From the NCBI GenBank assembly GCA_020054205.1, contig JAGVLS010000041.1, forward strand, positions 27,561 through 91,560: 64,000 bases of DNA. Direction: 5' to 3'. How positions within the stretch are numbered: position 1 is the stretch's first letter; each line of letters begins with the position of its first letter. Of the stretch, positions 18,605 to 26,139 are shown one piece after another. The position numbers and the translations under genes were made by a program. This stretch comes from Candidatus Obscuribacterales bacterium. GTDB lineage: Bacteria; Cyanobacteriota; Vampirovibrionia; Obscuribacterales; Obscuribacteraceae. Under the pieces are notes generated by a model. The model ran no database searches. It saw only the letters and a list, made by a program, of their open reading frames with translations, and was not told where the DNA came from.

Positions 18605-19588
18605 CTAAGTAAACTCAACACCAAGTTTACTTAACATGTGACGCACAGCATAGTAATGTACTTCCCAAACATGAGGTCCATAACCACCAGCAAATACCAT
18701 AGCTAATGGTATTTGTTTTTTTGCACACGTATCTAGAACATATTCATCTCGCCGACGCATCTCTTCAAGCGATAATTTGATAAAGCTTGTTCCGGGTAAC
18801 ACATCTAGTTCATAAGGATCACTGCCAGCAACAAAAACGGCAAGATCTGGTTGAAACTGAGATAATGCCTGGTTAAGAGCTTCTTCAAGTTTTTGCTGAT
18901 AGAGATGTGTCTGGTGAGATAATATTGGCACATCCAGAGTACTTATTTGTTTTTCTTCTGGCCAACCTTCTTCAGAATGGATGGAAAGGGTAAAAACTTC
19001 TGGTTTATTTTTAAAAACGACCGCCGTGCCATCTCCTTGATGAAAGTCTACGTCTATAACAATCACATTTTTTACTAATTTTTCTTTTTGTAATTTGCAA
19101 ATAGCAATTGCAATATCATGCAATACACAAAAACCTCTTCCTTGATTAGGAAATGCATGATGGTAACCACCGCCTAAATTAGCAGCAAATCCGTATTGCA
19201 ATGCCAGCCGACAAGCTAATGCTGTACCGCCAGATTTAAAACATATGTCGTGAATGAGTTCATTTAGTGGTTTTTGCGCTTGGTGAGGAAAATATTCGTT
19301 TTCTTTTAATTCAAAAATTTCTTGCCATGTTTTGGGATATTGCAAAGTATCCCAATATTTTTTGCTATGAACTAATAATGCATCTTCTTGCGTAATTGCA
19401 TTTGGCACTAAATAAGGAATTGTCATGCCAAGCTCCTCACTTAATTTTGATATGACTAAAGAACCCCTGTCTAACGCAAATGGTTTTTCAACACCAAATG
19501 ATGCTAAATCAGTATTATATTTTGGAGAATGCACTAGAACTTCAGGAATTTTAGACATTTCGAATATTTCCATCTTAGATTTAGTCAT
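18605..19588 (-). CDS. Histone-deacetylase-family (AcuC/acetylpolyamine amidohydrolase-like) enzyme
   Basis: This 327-residue zinc amidohydrolase removes acetyl groups from lysines or polyamines. Family hallmarks are all present: GGYHHA with the two active-site His, DVDFHQGDG with the Asp and His zinc ligands, VAGSDPYELD with the second Asp ligand, and FAGGYG with the catalytic Tyr. Bacterial members act on acetyl-CoA synthetase (AcuC) or acetylpolyamines; I cannot choose. No signal peptide. The start is uncertain, since several Met lie in the first 11 residues and no strong ribosome site is visible. It is a single gene convergent with the lipoprotein gene. Confidence 0.9.
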   Translation of the reverse strand: MTKSKMEIFEMSKIPEVLVHSPKYNTDLASFGVEKPFALDRGSLVISKLSEELGMTIPYLVPNAITQEDALLVHSKKYWDTLQYPKTWQEIFELKENEYFPHQAQKPLNELIHDICFKSGGTALACRLALQYGFAANLGGGYHHAFPNQGRGFCVLHDIAIAICKLQKEKLVKNVIVIDVDFHQGDGTAVVFKNKPEVFTLSIHSEEGWPEEKQISTLDVPILSHQTHLYQQKLEEALNQALSQFQPDLAVFVAGSDPYELDVLPGTSFIKLSLEEMRRRDEYVLDTCAKKQIPLAMVFAGGYGPHVWEVHYYAVRHMLSKLGVEFT

Positions 19589-19781
19589 TGTCTCATTAGA
19601 TTTTACATTTGTTTTGAATTAAAACAAAATTTTGATTTTTTATTACACATACAACTATAGCATTTAGTAGTTATAGTTTAAAGGGATAAGGATGCACTAC
19701 GAATAAGTGGTAACAAAACCAAGGGCGACATTGGCATAGGAGTATTAATTCGAGTTTTGACTAGGTTTAGTCCATGTGTAA

Positions 19782-19934
19782 TTATGCGCCTGCCAAATGA
19801 TTCTGCTTTTTCAATCTACTTATTGTTTTATCAACGGCTGAACGTGTACCGTAATTTAAAAGATCACGTGTAGTAAATATCTCGTCTCATTTGCAAGAAG
19901 CAACAAATCTTTTGATGAATGAAGTAATGGACAT
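19782..19934 (-). pseudogene. Broken AbiEi-like/DUF6088-type antitoxin N-terminal domain
   Basis: From the ATG at 19934 the reading frame gives MSITSFIKRFVASCK, then an in-frame TGA, then DEIFTTRDLLNYGTRSAVD followed by KTISRLKKQNHLAGA and a stop at 19782. The segment 'iFTTRDLL..GtRsAVDk.isRL' is the winged-helix signature of AbiEi/DUF6088-type antitoxins, where RLxRGxY normally follows. After a frameshift the strand continues with GRRIITHGLNLVK until 19678. Two lesions and the missing C-terminus make it a pseudogene. No partner toxin gene is visible nearby. The family assignment rests on motif memory. Confidence 0.55.
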
Positions 19935-20008
19935 TATAAAGTTCAAAAAATGGCAATAAAATTAAAAGAATTAATCAACTAGTATGGACTGCCCTATCTG
20001 GTACCTGC

Positions 20009-20126
20009 AAAAAGGTCAGAAAAATTGCAATTTTTCTGACCTTTTTCCTTTTATTTGTAATTTAAGGTTTGATGGCTTGTCGTCGTTACATATTGCCTGG
20101 TCAGAATTTTGTTTATTTTTCTGACC
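20009..20126. repeat. Two related terminator-like palindromes
   Basis: A perfect 38-base palindrome (20009-20046; arms AAAAAGGTCAGAAAAATTG and its inverse) is followed at 20099-20126 by a second hairpin with arms GGTCAGAA/TTCTGACC and a T5 run. Both share the GGTCAGAA...TTCTGACCTTTTT core, so one is a decayed copy of the other. They could act as bidirectional terminators. Confidence 0.6.
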
Positions 20127-20321
20127 TTTTTCGAGATCAACAGCATGGTTGTGGCAGGAGGTATTTAGGCTAAAGTATTTTGACGGATATCTTTACAACG
20201 GTAGCAGATCGCAACATAAATCCATTCTGCATTGAATTAGTTAATAAAGGTGGCACTAAAATGCCCAGGCTAAGAAAATCAGCAGTATTTATTCTGATAC
20301 TATATACGGTGCCCAAAAACC

Positions 20322-20364
20322 ACAAAAAAGAAGGGAGAAGATCTCAATATTGAGATCTTCTCCC
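20322..20364 (-). terminator. 32-bp perfect palindromic terminator of the ZIP operon
   Basis: GGGAGAAGATCTCAAT (20333-20348) is perfectly inverted at 20349-20364. Read on the minus strand it is followed by TTCTTTTTTG, making a strong intrinsic terminator 26 bases after the last stop codon of the operon. Confidence 0.85.
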
Positions 20365-20390
20365 CCAATATCATTTAAGTTCAAGACAGA

Positions 20391-20639
20391 TTAGTGTTTA
20401 CGTAGCACTACAAGGTGTCCAGGATGTTTGTCAGCTAAATCTACCTTCTCAACAATTTCAAAATGATTGAGCAGAAGTTCAGTTGGTTTTCGTCTAACAA
20501 CAGTACCACCACTTGGACATTGAGGAATGATACACAGTCCACCCTTTTCCTCATAATAAATAATTCCAGGATAATTGCAATCAGCAAAACGCCATGGAAG
20601 GATAACTAATTCCGCGTCATCGCCTACCTCTTCCCATTC
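20391..20639 (-). pseudogene. 82-codon open frame directly after the ZIP stop codon, no start codon
   Basis: The frame of the ZIP gene stays open for 82 codons after its TAA (20640-20642), reading EWEEVGDDAELVILPWRF and later GGLCIIPQCPSGGTVVRR, ending KHPGHLVVLRKH. The composition is protein-like and the stop is followed closely by the operon terminator, yet there is no ATG, GTG or TTG in the usable part. An ATG at 20630 in another frame reaches a TGA after six codons. It is either a frameshifted small gene or, less likely, a read-through extension of ZIP. I do not recognise the family. Confidence 0.4.
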
Positions 20640-21401
20640 TTATTCAAAAAGAACTAACAACAACATTAGTCCCACACCAAGAAACATAGAAAACAATTGT
20701 GTAACTGCAACACTTCTACCTCGATGTTTATGCAATTGTGGTACTAAACCAGCTAATGCCATATATACAGAAGCGCCAGCTGCAATTGGCATTAACACCA
20801 AAGGTAAGGAGTCTACCCAAGAGCCAATGGATAAAGTCAAAATCGCAGATAGTCCTGCTAATGCTGCAGAGGCAAAATTAAATAACAATGCTTTTTTGCG
20901 ACTAAAGCCGGCATTTGTAAGTACAGCAAAATCACCCATTTCCAAAGGAATTTCATGCAATATGACGGCAAACACAGAAGCAATGCCAACTGGAACACTT
21001 ACCAAAAAAGCTGTGCCAATCATAATGCCATCAATGATATTTTCTAATCCATCAGCCACCAGGCTCAAATAACCAGTGGGGTGAATGTGATCATGATTAT
21101 TGTGTACATCACAATCATGCCCATGCCAATGATCACCATGCAATAGCTTTTCAATGCTAAAACAAACAAATATACCTGAAAGAACAAGCAATGACACTTT
21201 CTCTGCTGCCATTTCTTCAAAAGATTCTGGCAAAAGGTGAATGAAGGCATTACCCAACATAGCACCAGCTGCCATACTAATGAGAAAATGTGTGATTTTT
21301 TGTGCTTTTGCTTTATTGCGTGGCATAGCAATAATACCAATAAGCGACACAAGACTAACTAAAGCTACACCTAGCAACGTCATAATCCATGTAACAGTCA
21401 T
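20640..21401 (-). CDS. ZIP-family divalent metal transporter
   Basis: This 253-residue protein has about eight membrane helices and should carry Zn2+, Fe2+ or a similar ion into the cytoplasm. A His-rich loop (HGDHWHGHDCDVHNNHDHIH) lies between helices 3 and 4. The paired metal-site helices are recognisable as ADGLENIIDG and HEIPLEMGDF. In most family members these read HNxxDG and HEIPHEIGDF, so one His is Glu and another is Leu here, which may change the ion or rate. Its ATG overlaps the methyltransferase stop (ATGA), implying coupling. It is the last intact gene of the operon. Confidence 0.9.
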   Translation of the reverse strand: MTVTWIMTLLGVALVSLVSLIGIIAMPRNKAKAQKITHFLISMAAGAMLGNAFIHLLPESFEEMAAEKVSLLVLSGIFVCFSIEKLLHGDHWHGHDCDVHNNHDHIHPTGYLSLVADGLENIIDGIMIGTAFLVSVPVGIASVFAVILHEIPLEMGDFAVLTNAGFSRKKALLFNFASAALAGLSAILTLSIGSWVDSLPLVLMPIAAGASVYMALAGLVPQLHKHRGRSVAVTQLFSMFLGVGLMLLLVLFE

Positions 21402-22132
21402 TTTGTACCCTTTCCAATACTCACATGTTTGAAGTCAACCAGGAAAAGCCCAAAATCATCCCGACTGATATGTGTTATCTTTCCATCGAGATTAGCAAAC
21501 AAAAGATGAATATCCTCTTCGTTATAGAGACAAAGTGGCTCAGTTACATGTATTGGTTCACCAAGATGTTTTTCCAGAGGATGCCAGCGACGAGTTACTG
21601 GTAAATGAGCATGCTTATACCCAGCACCAACTTTACAGTCTGTAGCGCCAATACTAAAAGACATTGTTCCTTCATTAGGTCTTAGTTGGCGCACCAATTT
21701 TTCAACTAATCTTCTTGCTTCACTAAAGCGCAAAAAGTGAAGCGATCGTTGTCCAGTTACTAAATCTATTTCACCACCAAGAGCATCAAATGAGACTTTA
21801 CGCACATCTCCCTGGATATATTGAAAACAACCACCGCCTGGAAATATTTGACCGATTTGGCTTTGCAAACTCAAATGAGCTTTGCTAAAGTCAATGGCAT
21901 AAACAACAAATCCCATTTTTGCTAAACGCACAGCATTGGCTGCCATATACCCTGAAAATAAGTCAATTGCATAACGTTGCTTGCCTGAGCTTAAAGCAAT
22001 TTTGCATCTGGCGCGTTGCAACATATTCTTTTCAAATTGACTTAAATATTGCGAAGAAATATCGCTACCAAATCCAGGCAAAGAAGCCCGCAATTCATGA
22101 CCATATGGATTTCGCTTAGGACGAGTTGCCAT
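21398..22132 (-). CDS. Class I SAM-dependent methyltransferase
   Basis: Predicted methyltransferase of 244 residues. The SAM-binding motif I is weak (AIDLFSGYMAANAVRLA), followed by VVYAIDFSKAHL (motif II acidic residue) and YIQGDVRKVSF, then DLVTGQRSLHFLRF, as in Methyltransf_11/25 enzymes. The C-terminus (about 165-244) is variable and probably binds the substrate, which is unknown. GGAG lies seven bases before the ATG at 22132; the TTG one codon earlier is less likely. It overlaps the remnant MFS frame by 17 bases and is coupled to the ZIP gene. Confidence 0.8.
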   Translation of the reverse strand: MATRPKRNPYGHELRASLPGFGSDISSQYLSQFEKNMLQRARCKIALSSGKQRYAIDLFSGYMAANAVRLAKMGFVVYAIDFSKAHLSLQSQIGQIFPGGGCFQYIQGDVRKVSFDALGGEIDLVTGQRSLHFLRFSEARRLVEKLVRQLRPNEGTMSFSIGATDCKVGAGYKHAHLPVTRRWHPLEKHLGEPIHVTEPLCLYNEEDIHLLFANLDGKITHISRDDFGLFLVDFKHVSIGKGTK

Positions 22133-22635
22133 CAATTATCTCCATATTTCTCTTTGCAAAAATATGATTGTTAGAATGATTCAAATATAAATAGCAAATT
22201 GATATCAACAAGCAGCAAATTGCAGCACCAGCAGTTGTGCGCGACAATCCATACAGATCGGCAATGCGCCCAAGCAATGGTCCACCTAAAGCAAGCATGC
22301 CAAAGAATGAAAAATTATAAAACATGGCAGTAAAAACCCCCACACATACGATCATCAACTTCTGCTTGGAGAGCTGCTTGCGATCCAGAAAAAATTGCAC
22401 TGGTTGCAAAACCAGCAGGAATATTTGCTGCAATCATAGGCAACATGAACCATGACATAATATTACCCAAAACAGCTGCAGAATGAGTTATGTCATATGC
22501 TACCCAGGCAATCATTGTTTCTTGCATCAAAGATCCAATCAATGACACTGCTGCAGCTAGACAATAATATTTCATATTGCGATATTTCAGAGAAATCAAT
22601 GCTTCTCCAAAATATTTTGCAAGAGATGTAGCCAT
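22116..22635 (-). pseudogene. Deleted and frameshifted MFS transporter remnant
   Basis: The 5' frame encodes the first helices of a DHA-like MFS protein (KYYCLAAAVSLIGSLMQET, AWVAYDITHSAAVLGNI), homologous to the start of the gene at 26.1-27.4 kb. It jumps straight to a segment that aligns with helices 8-9 (SQAALQAEVDDRM). Near a G5/T5 run at about 22330-22345 the frame shifts, and the other frame continues with FYNFSFFGMLALGGPLLGRI and AGAAICCLLISICYLYL, the last helices. About 240 codons of the middle are missing, so no working transporter can be made. Confidence 0.85.
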
Positions 22636-22664
22636 GGCTCATGCTCTTTCTTTTTCTACAAAAA

Positions 22665-23441
22665 TTACTTCTTTTTTACAGCCCGCAAAATTACTTTATT
22701 GTCTGTAAAACTAACAGCTTTGTTATTAGCATCATATTCAATACAAAAATGTCTGCGTGCTTCATCAGATGCTGAAGCAAAAGCAAGATAGACAAGATTG
22801 GCTTGTTCTGCATCAATACCAGAAATTTCAATCCATTCAGCTATGTTTTGCACTTTGCGATAATTGCGAGTGAATGTAACTTTCAATCCTGCATTTTGCA
22901 AAAATTGTGACCATTCTCGCTTTGTATATGATCTAACATGCGTTGGATCGCGCAATGTTTCAACTAGATTTATGAAAGCATCTAGCCTAGCATTGGCTGG
23001 CGAAATATTATCTTCTAGAACAAAACAACCTTCCACTTTAAGCACACGGGCAATTTCACATACAGCCTGTTGAATATCCATGAAATGATGAGGAGCAATC
23101 CGACAAGTAACCAGATCAAATCTTGCATTAGCAAATTGCATATTTTCAACATCCATAGTTCGAAAGTTAATGTTAGCGATTTCTTTATCGCTAGCCACAC
23201 CTCTGGCTTTATCAAGCATTCCACGGGAAATATCAATAGCTTGCACGTTTTTTACAAGAGGAGCAAGAGCACATGCAGTGTGCCCTGCTCCAGTTGCTAC
23301 ATCTAGGGCAAACATGTCAATATTTGCTTTTGTAGCTGCAACCACAATTTGCAAATCATTGCCTTTTGCATGTCCAGTGCTTTGTACGTATTGTTCTGCT
23401 TGTTTACCAAATTGTGCAGCTACTCGTTCTTTTGTAACCAT
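22665..23441 (-). CDS. Class I SAM-dependent methyltransferase (UbiE/Methyltransf_11 type)
   Basis: This 258-residue enzyme has a clear SAM fold: DVATGAGHTACALAP (motif I, about 44-58), QAIDISRGMLDKA (motif II), NFRTMDVENMQF and DLVTCRIAPHHF (motifs III-IV). The layout matches UbiE-like and small-molecule methyltransferases. The C-terminal region (FTRNYRKVQNIAEWIEI) looks like the substrate lid of the family. The substrate is unknown. GAGGG precedes the ATG. It sits between a BT1-like transporter and the broken MFS gene, which suggests a pathway that modifies and moves a metabolite. Confidence 0.88.
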   Translation of the reverse strand: MVTKERVAAQFGKQAEQYVQSTGHAKGNDLQIVVAATKANIDMFALDVATGAGHTACALAPLVKNVQAIDISRGMLDKARGVASDKEIANINFRTMDVENMQFANARFDLVTCRIAPHHFMDIQQAVCEIARVLKVEGCFVLEDNISPANARLDAFINLVETLRDPTHVRSYTKREWSQFLQNAGLKVTFTRNYRKVQNIAEWIEISGIDAEQANLVYLAFASASDEARRHFCIEYDANNKAVSFTDNKVILRAVKKK

Positions 23442-23472
23442 ACTTATTTCCCTCTTTTCTTATTCCACAAAT

Positions 23473-24747
23473 TCAAGTTTCATCCTTTTTAGTGTTGGGC
23501 AATAGCGGTACTAGAACAAAACAGGCAGCAGTAAACAAAGCTGATACCCAAATCAAGGGAGACAATGAGTTGTTAAACATATCCTCGTATAAATAAGCAC
23601 CAAAGACAGAACTACCTTTTTGAGCAATATTAAAAACCGACATCAAAACTGAAAATGTTAGTGCTTCTACACGCTTGGGACATACTTGAGCAGCAAGAGC
23701 TAATGTTGTAAGAAATGCAACAATGTTAGTAGCACCAGTGACACCATTAACAATAATGGCCATCAAGGGCGTTGCTGTAGTTGTCGGGTCAATAAGCAAT
23801 AAATAAGCAAGGGTACTAAGTACTCCTAATACAACACTGATATACATCAAATTCTTAGTTGTAAATCTAGTCTCTAGCCATCGTCCATAGGCAAGCACAC
23901 CAATGACAGAGCCTGCACAGCTAATGGCTGTTAATTGCCCAATAAATTCTTGTGAAAATTTCAAAGCATCTGTTTGATGATAATAGAACGGGCTACCAAA
24001 CGATGGCCTAAATTGCCAGAAAGCTAGGAAAGCAGCCACTATCCATAATGTTTTTGATCGCAAAGCTTGAAACAAATTACCAGTAGTTGATTTCAATTCA
24101 ACTAAATTAAATTGGCTTCGATCTTCATAAACCAATAACCAGGTAGCAATTACAACAATCGCTGGAGCAATTGCCGTTACATAAGCAGCAATACTTAAAG
24201 CATGTGCTGGCTCAAACCACTCTGATAAATAACCACCACCAAGAGCTGTTAAGACAGCAGCTACATTGAACCACAACCATTGCTGACTTTGAAAACGGGC
24301 AGTCATGCCAGTTTTCTTACCTAGCTCTACCATAAGACCATCGACAATAACATCAGATGCGGCAGTACCAACAGCACAAATCAATAATGCTGTGCGAATC
24401 ACATAAATATCAGCAATATTTGCAACCGCTAAAAAACCAAGGGCTGCTATCGTATTGAGAATCAACAAATAGCTTTTACGCCTCAACCCAAATAAAGGGA
24501 TGAAATCACTAATCAGTCCATATAAAGGCTTAATTGTCCACGGAATAATTAGCACACTAAGAAAAACTTCCACTTTAGTTGGTCCCCAACCCAAAGCTTC
24601 TTTACAGAAATAATTAATTGGCTGAGCTAAAAGTGCTGTTTGTGTTTGAGCAAAGTGTTGGCAAAAATATGCTAAACCAAAGAAAAACACCAACCAAGAA
24701 ATTCTCTTCTGTGCATTGGCACCATTTGCCATATTAGGCTCTTGCAT
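23473..24747 (-). CDS. MFS transporter of the folate/biopterin (BT1/FBT) type
   Basis: Membrane protein of about 424 residues with 12 predicted helices. The segment PWTIKPLYGLISDFIPLFG followed by LRRKSYLL matches the conserved 'KPxxGLxSDxxPxxGYRRxxY' signature of BT1/FBT transporters, which are known in Cyanobacteria, plants and protozoa and carry folates or pterins. A second family feature is GTAASDVIVDGLMVE. I start it at the ATG at 24747 because AAAGGA lies six bases upstream; longer GTG/ATG starts at 24810 and 24795 have no ribosome site. The cargo is an inference. Confidence 0.82.
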   Translation of the reverse strand: MQEPNMANGANAQKRISWLVFFFGLAYFCQHFAQTQTALLAQPINYFCKEALGWGPTKVEVFLSVLIIPWTIKPLYGLISDFIPLFGLRRKSYLLILNTIAALGFLAVANIADIYVIRTALLICAVGTAASDVIVDGLMVELGKKTGMTARFQSQQWLWFNVAAVLTALGGGYLSEWFEPAHALSIAAYVTAIAPAIVVIATWLLVYEDRSQFNLVELKSTTGNLFQALRSKTLWIVAAFLAFWQFRPSFGSPFYYHQTDALKFSQEFIGQLTAISCAGSVIGVLAYGRWLETRFTTKNLMYISVVLGVLSTLAYLLLIDPTTTATPLMAIIVNGVTGATNIVAFLTTLALAAQVCPKRVEALTFSVLMSVFNIAQKGSSVFGAYLYEDMFNNSLSPLIWVSALFTAACFVLVPLLPNTKKDET

Positions 24748-24848
24748 GGCACGTCCTTTCGACAGCCCAATGAAAAGATTTGCTAGTCTTTTCATACTTG
24801 CTTTTTTCACGTTGCTTTAGTAGGTAAACTTTGATGTTTAAAAATTCG

Positions 24849-25283
24849 CTAGGCTTTAGTAGCCAAAGTGCATGTTTTAGTGATTACTTTGTCTTCTTCA
24901 AGCAATTTATGAATAGGACATGTAGCCAATGTTTGAAGTTCATTTACTTGCTCAGCTGTCAATTCACCAAATACTTTGACGACAATTGCCATGTGCGGCT
25001 TCTTTACGGCAGGACCTTTCTCTTGAGCAGTCGCTATCTGTGTTTCTGTGACAGTTACTTCAACGCTGGTTAAACTCCACTTTTTCTTCACAGCATAAGC
25101 TTCAATTGTCATAGCGGTACAAGCAGCAAGCGCACCTAAAAGCATTTCATGCGGCGTCATGCCTTTATCAGCGCCCTTATACTTTACCGGCACATCAGAA
25201 ATCACAGAGTGATCACGAGCTGTTACACGAGTTTTGTACAAAGATTTTGTTTGTGACGTTGCAGTCACACTAATGGCAGGCAT
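24849..25283 (-). CDS. OsmC-family peroxiredoxin-like protein
   Basis: This 144-residue protein belongs to the OsmC/Ohr family, which reduces organic hydroperoxides through two cysteines. Both are present: Cys55 in ALAACTAMT and Cys122 in LATCPIHKLL. The length and the GMTPHEMLLGALAAC core are typical of the OsmC (YhfA-like) branch. It is cytoplasmic. AGGGAG precedes the ATG. It lies between PPK2 and the BT1-like transporter in the same operon, hinting that the operon answers to oxidative or envelope stress. Confidence 0.92.
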   Translation of the reverse strand: MPAISVTATSQTKSLYKTRVTARDHSVISDVPVKYKGADKGMTPHEMLLGALAACTAMTIEAYAVKKKWSLTSVEVTVTETQIATAQEKGPAVKKPHMAIVVKVFGELTAEQVNELQTLATCPIHKLLEEDKVITKTCTLATKA

Positions 25284-25313
25284 GGGTGGATCTCCCTTTG
25301 ATTTTAGTTGAAT

Positions 25314-26129
25314 TTAAGAGATGGCATTTTGCATGGCAGCAATAGCAGTTTCCAACAAAGCAACTCTGCTGTACCATTTATTTTCGCTAGAAATAATATG
25401 CCAGGGTGCAAATTCAGTACTTGTACGATAAAACATTTCATTGGCTGCAAGAGTATATTCATCCCAGTGAACTCTTGCTACGGTATCAGCATCACTAACT
25501 TTTTCTGGATGATCTTCTTTGCGTGCTTTAAATCGTCTTGCTTGCTCATTTTTAGTAATATCCATCCAGACTTTCACTAAAACTACACCTTGTCGAGCCA
25601 AAAGCCATTCGTAAGCACGAAGTTCTGCATATGAATTTTCAATTTCTCTACGTTTGGTTAATTTCATTACTGGCTCAACTAATAAGCGTTCATACCAGCT
25701 GCGATCAAAGACTCGCACTTGTCCAAAAGCGGGCATTCTTTGATGACGCTGAAAACGAGCTAAATAACCAATTTCTTTTTCTTCACAGGTAGGCGGTCCA
25801 ATTGGCACTCTCAGAAAAATCCGAGCATCATGACCAAGTGCTTCTTCCAGTCTTGTAGCGCCACCGCTTTTTCCAGCTGCATCTCTACCTTGCAAAACAA
25901 TTATTAGTGATCGATGTGCTTCATCTAAGCCGCGAACAAGCGTATTAAATTCTCCTTCTTTGGCTTTGAGAAGTTTTTCATACTGCTTTTGCTTTTTAAT
26001 AGCTAAACTATGATCTACCAATGCCAAATAATCAGGGATTTTTGCAGGAGCATATGGCTCAAGCAAATTAGGAAAGTTACGACTAATCACAATTGAGCCA
26101 TTCGACAAATTTGTGACGTTGTGTTTCAT
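25314..26129 (-). CDS. Polyphosphate kinase 2 family protein
   Basis: This 271-residue PPK2 enzyme moves phosphate between polyphosphate and nucleotides. Motifs are the Walker A GRDAAGKSG, the lid Arg-rich segment and the Walker B-like VFDRSWYERLLVE; KVWMDITKNEQARRFKAR follows as in the family. I start it at the ATG at 26129, with AAGGA seven bases upstream. A longer frame to 26222 would add a hydrophobic stretch that merely overlaps the MFS gene. Whether it makes NDP/NTP from polyphosphate or the reverse cannot be told. It lies 10 bases after the MFS gene. Confidence 0.92.
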   Translation of the reverse strand: MKHNVTNLSNGSIVISRNFPNLLEPYAPAKIPDYLALVDHSLAIKKQKQYEKLLKAKEGEFNTLVRGLDEAHRSLIIVLQGRDAAGKSGGATRLEEALGHDARIFLRVPIGPPTCEEKEIGYLARFQRHQRMPAFGQVRVFDRSWYERLLVEPVMKLTKRREIENSYAELRAYEWLLARQGVVLVKVWMDITKNEQARRFKARKEDHPEKVSDADTVARVHWDEYTLAANEMFYRTSTEFAPWHIISSENKWYSRVALLETAIAAMQNAIS

Positions 26130-26139
26130 TGATATTTCC

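Larger units (their letters stand above)
19589..20390. other. Decayed intergenic region with gene remnants and palindromes
   Basis: This 800-base stretch has no intact gene. It holds the antitoxin remnant on the minus strand, two related hairpins (20009-20126), a plus-strand open stretch without start codon (about 20166-20351, reading SILTDIFTTVADRN...) that looks protein-like but that I cannot name, and the terminator of the ZIP operon. The mixture suggests a former accessory locus that has eroded. Confidence 0.5.

Noticed and set aside
24748..24810. Longer start for the BT1-like transporter (GTG at 24810)
   Set aside because: No ribosome site there, while AAAGGA lies at proper distance from the ATG at 24747.
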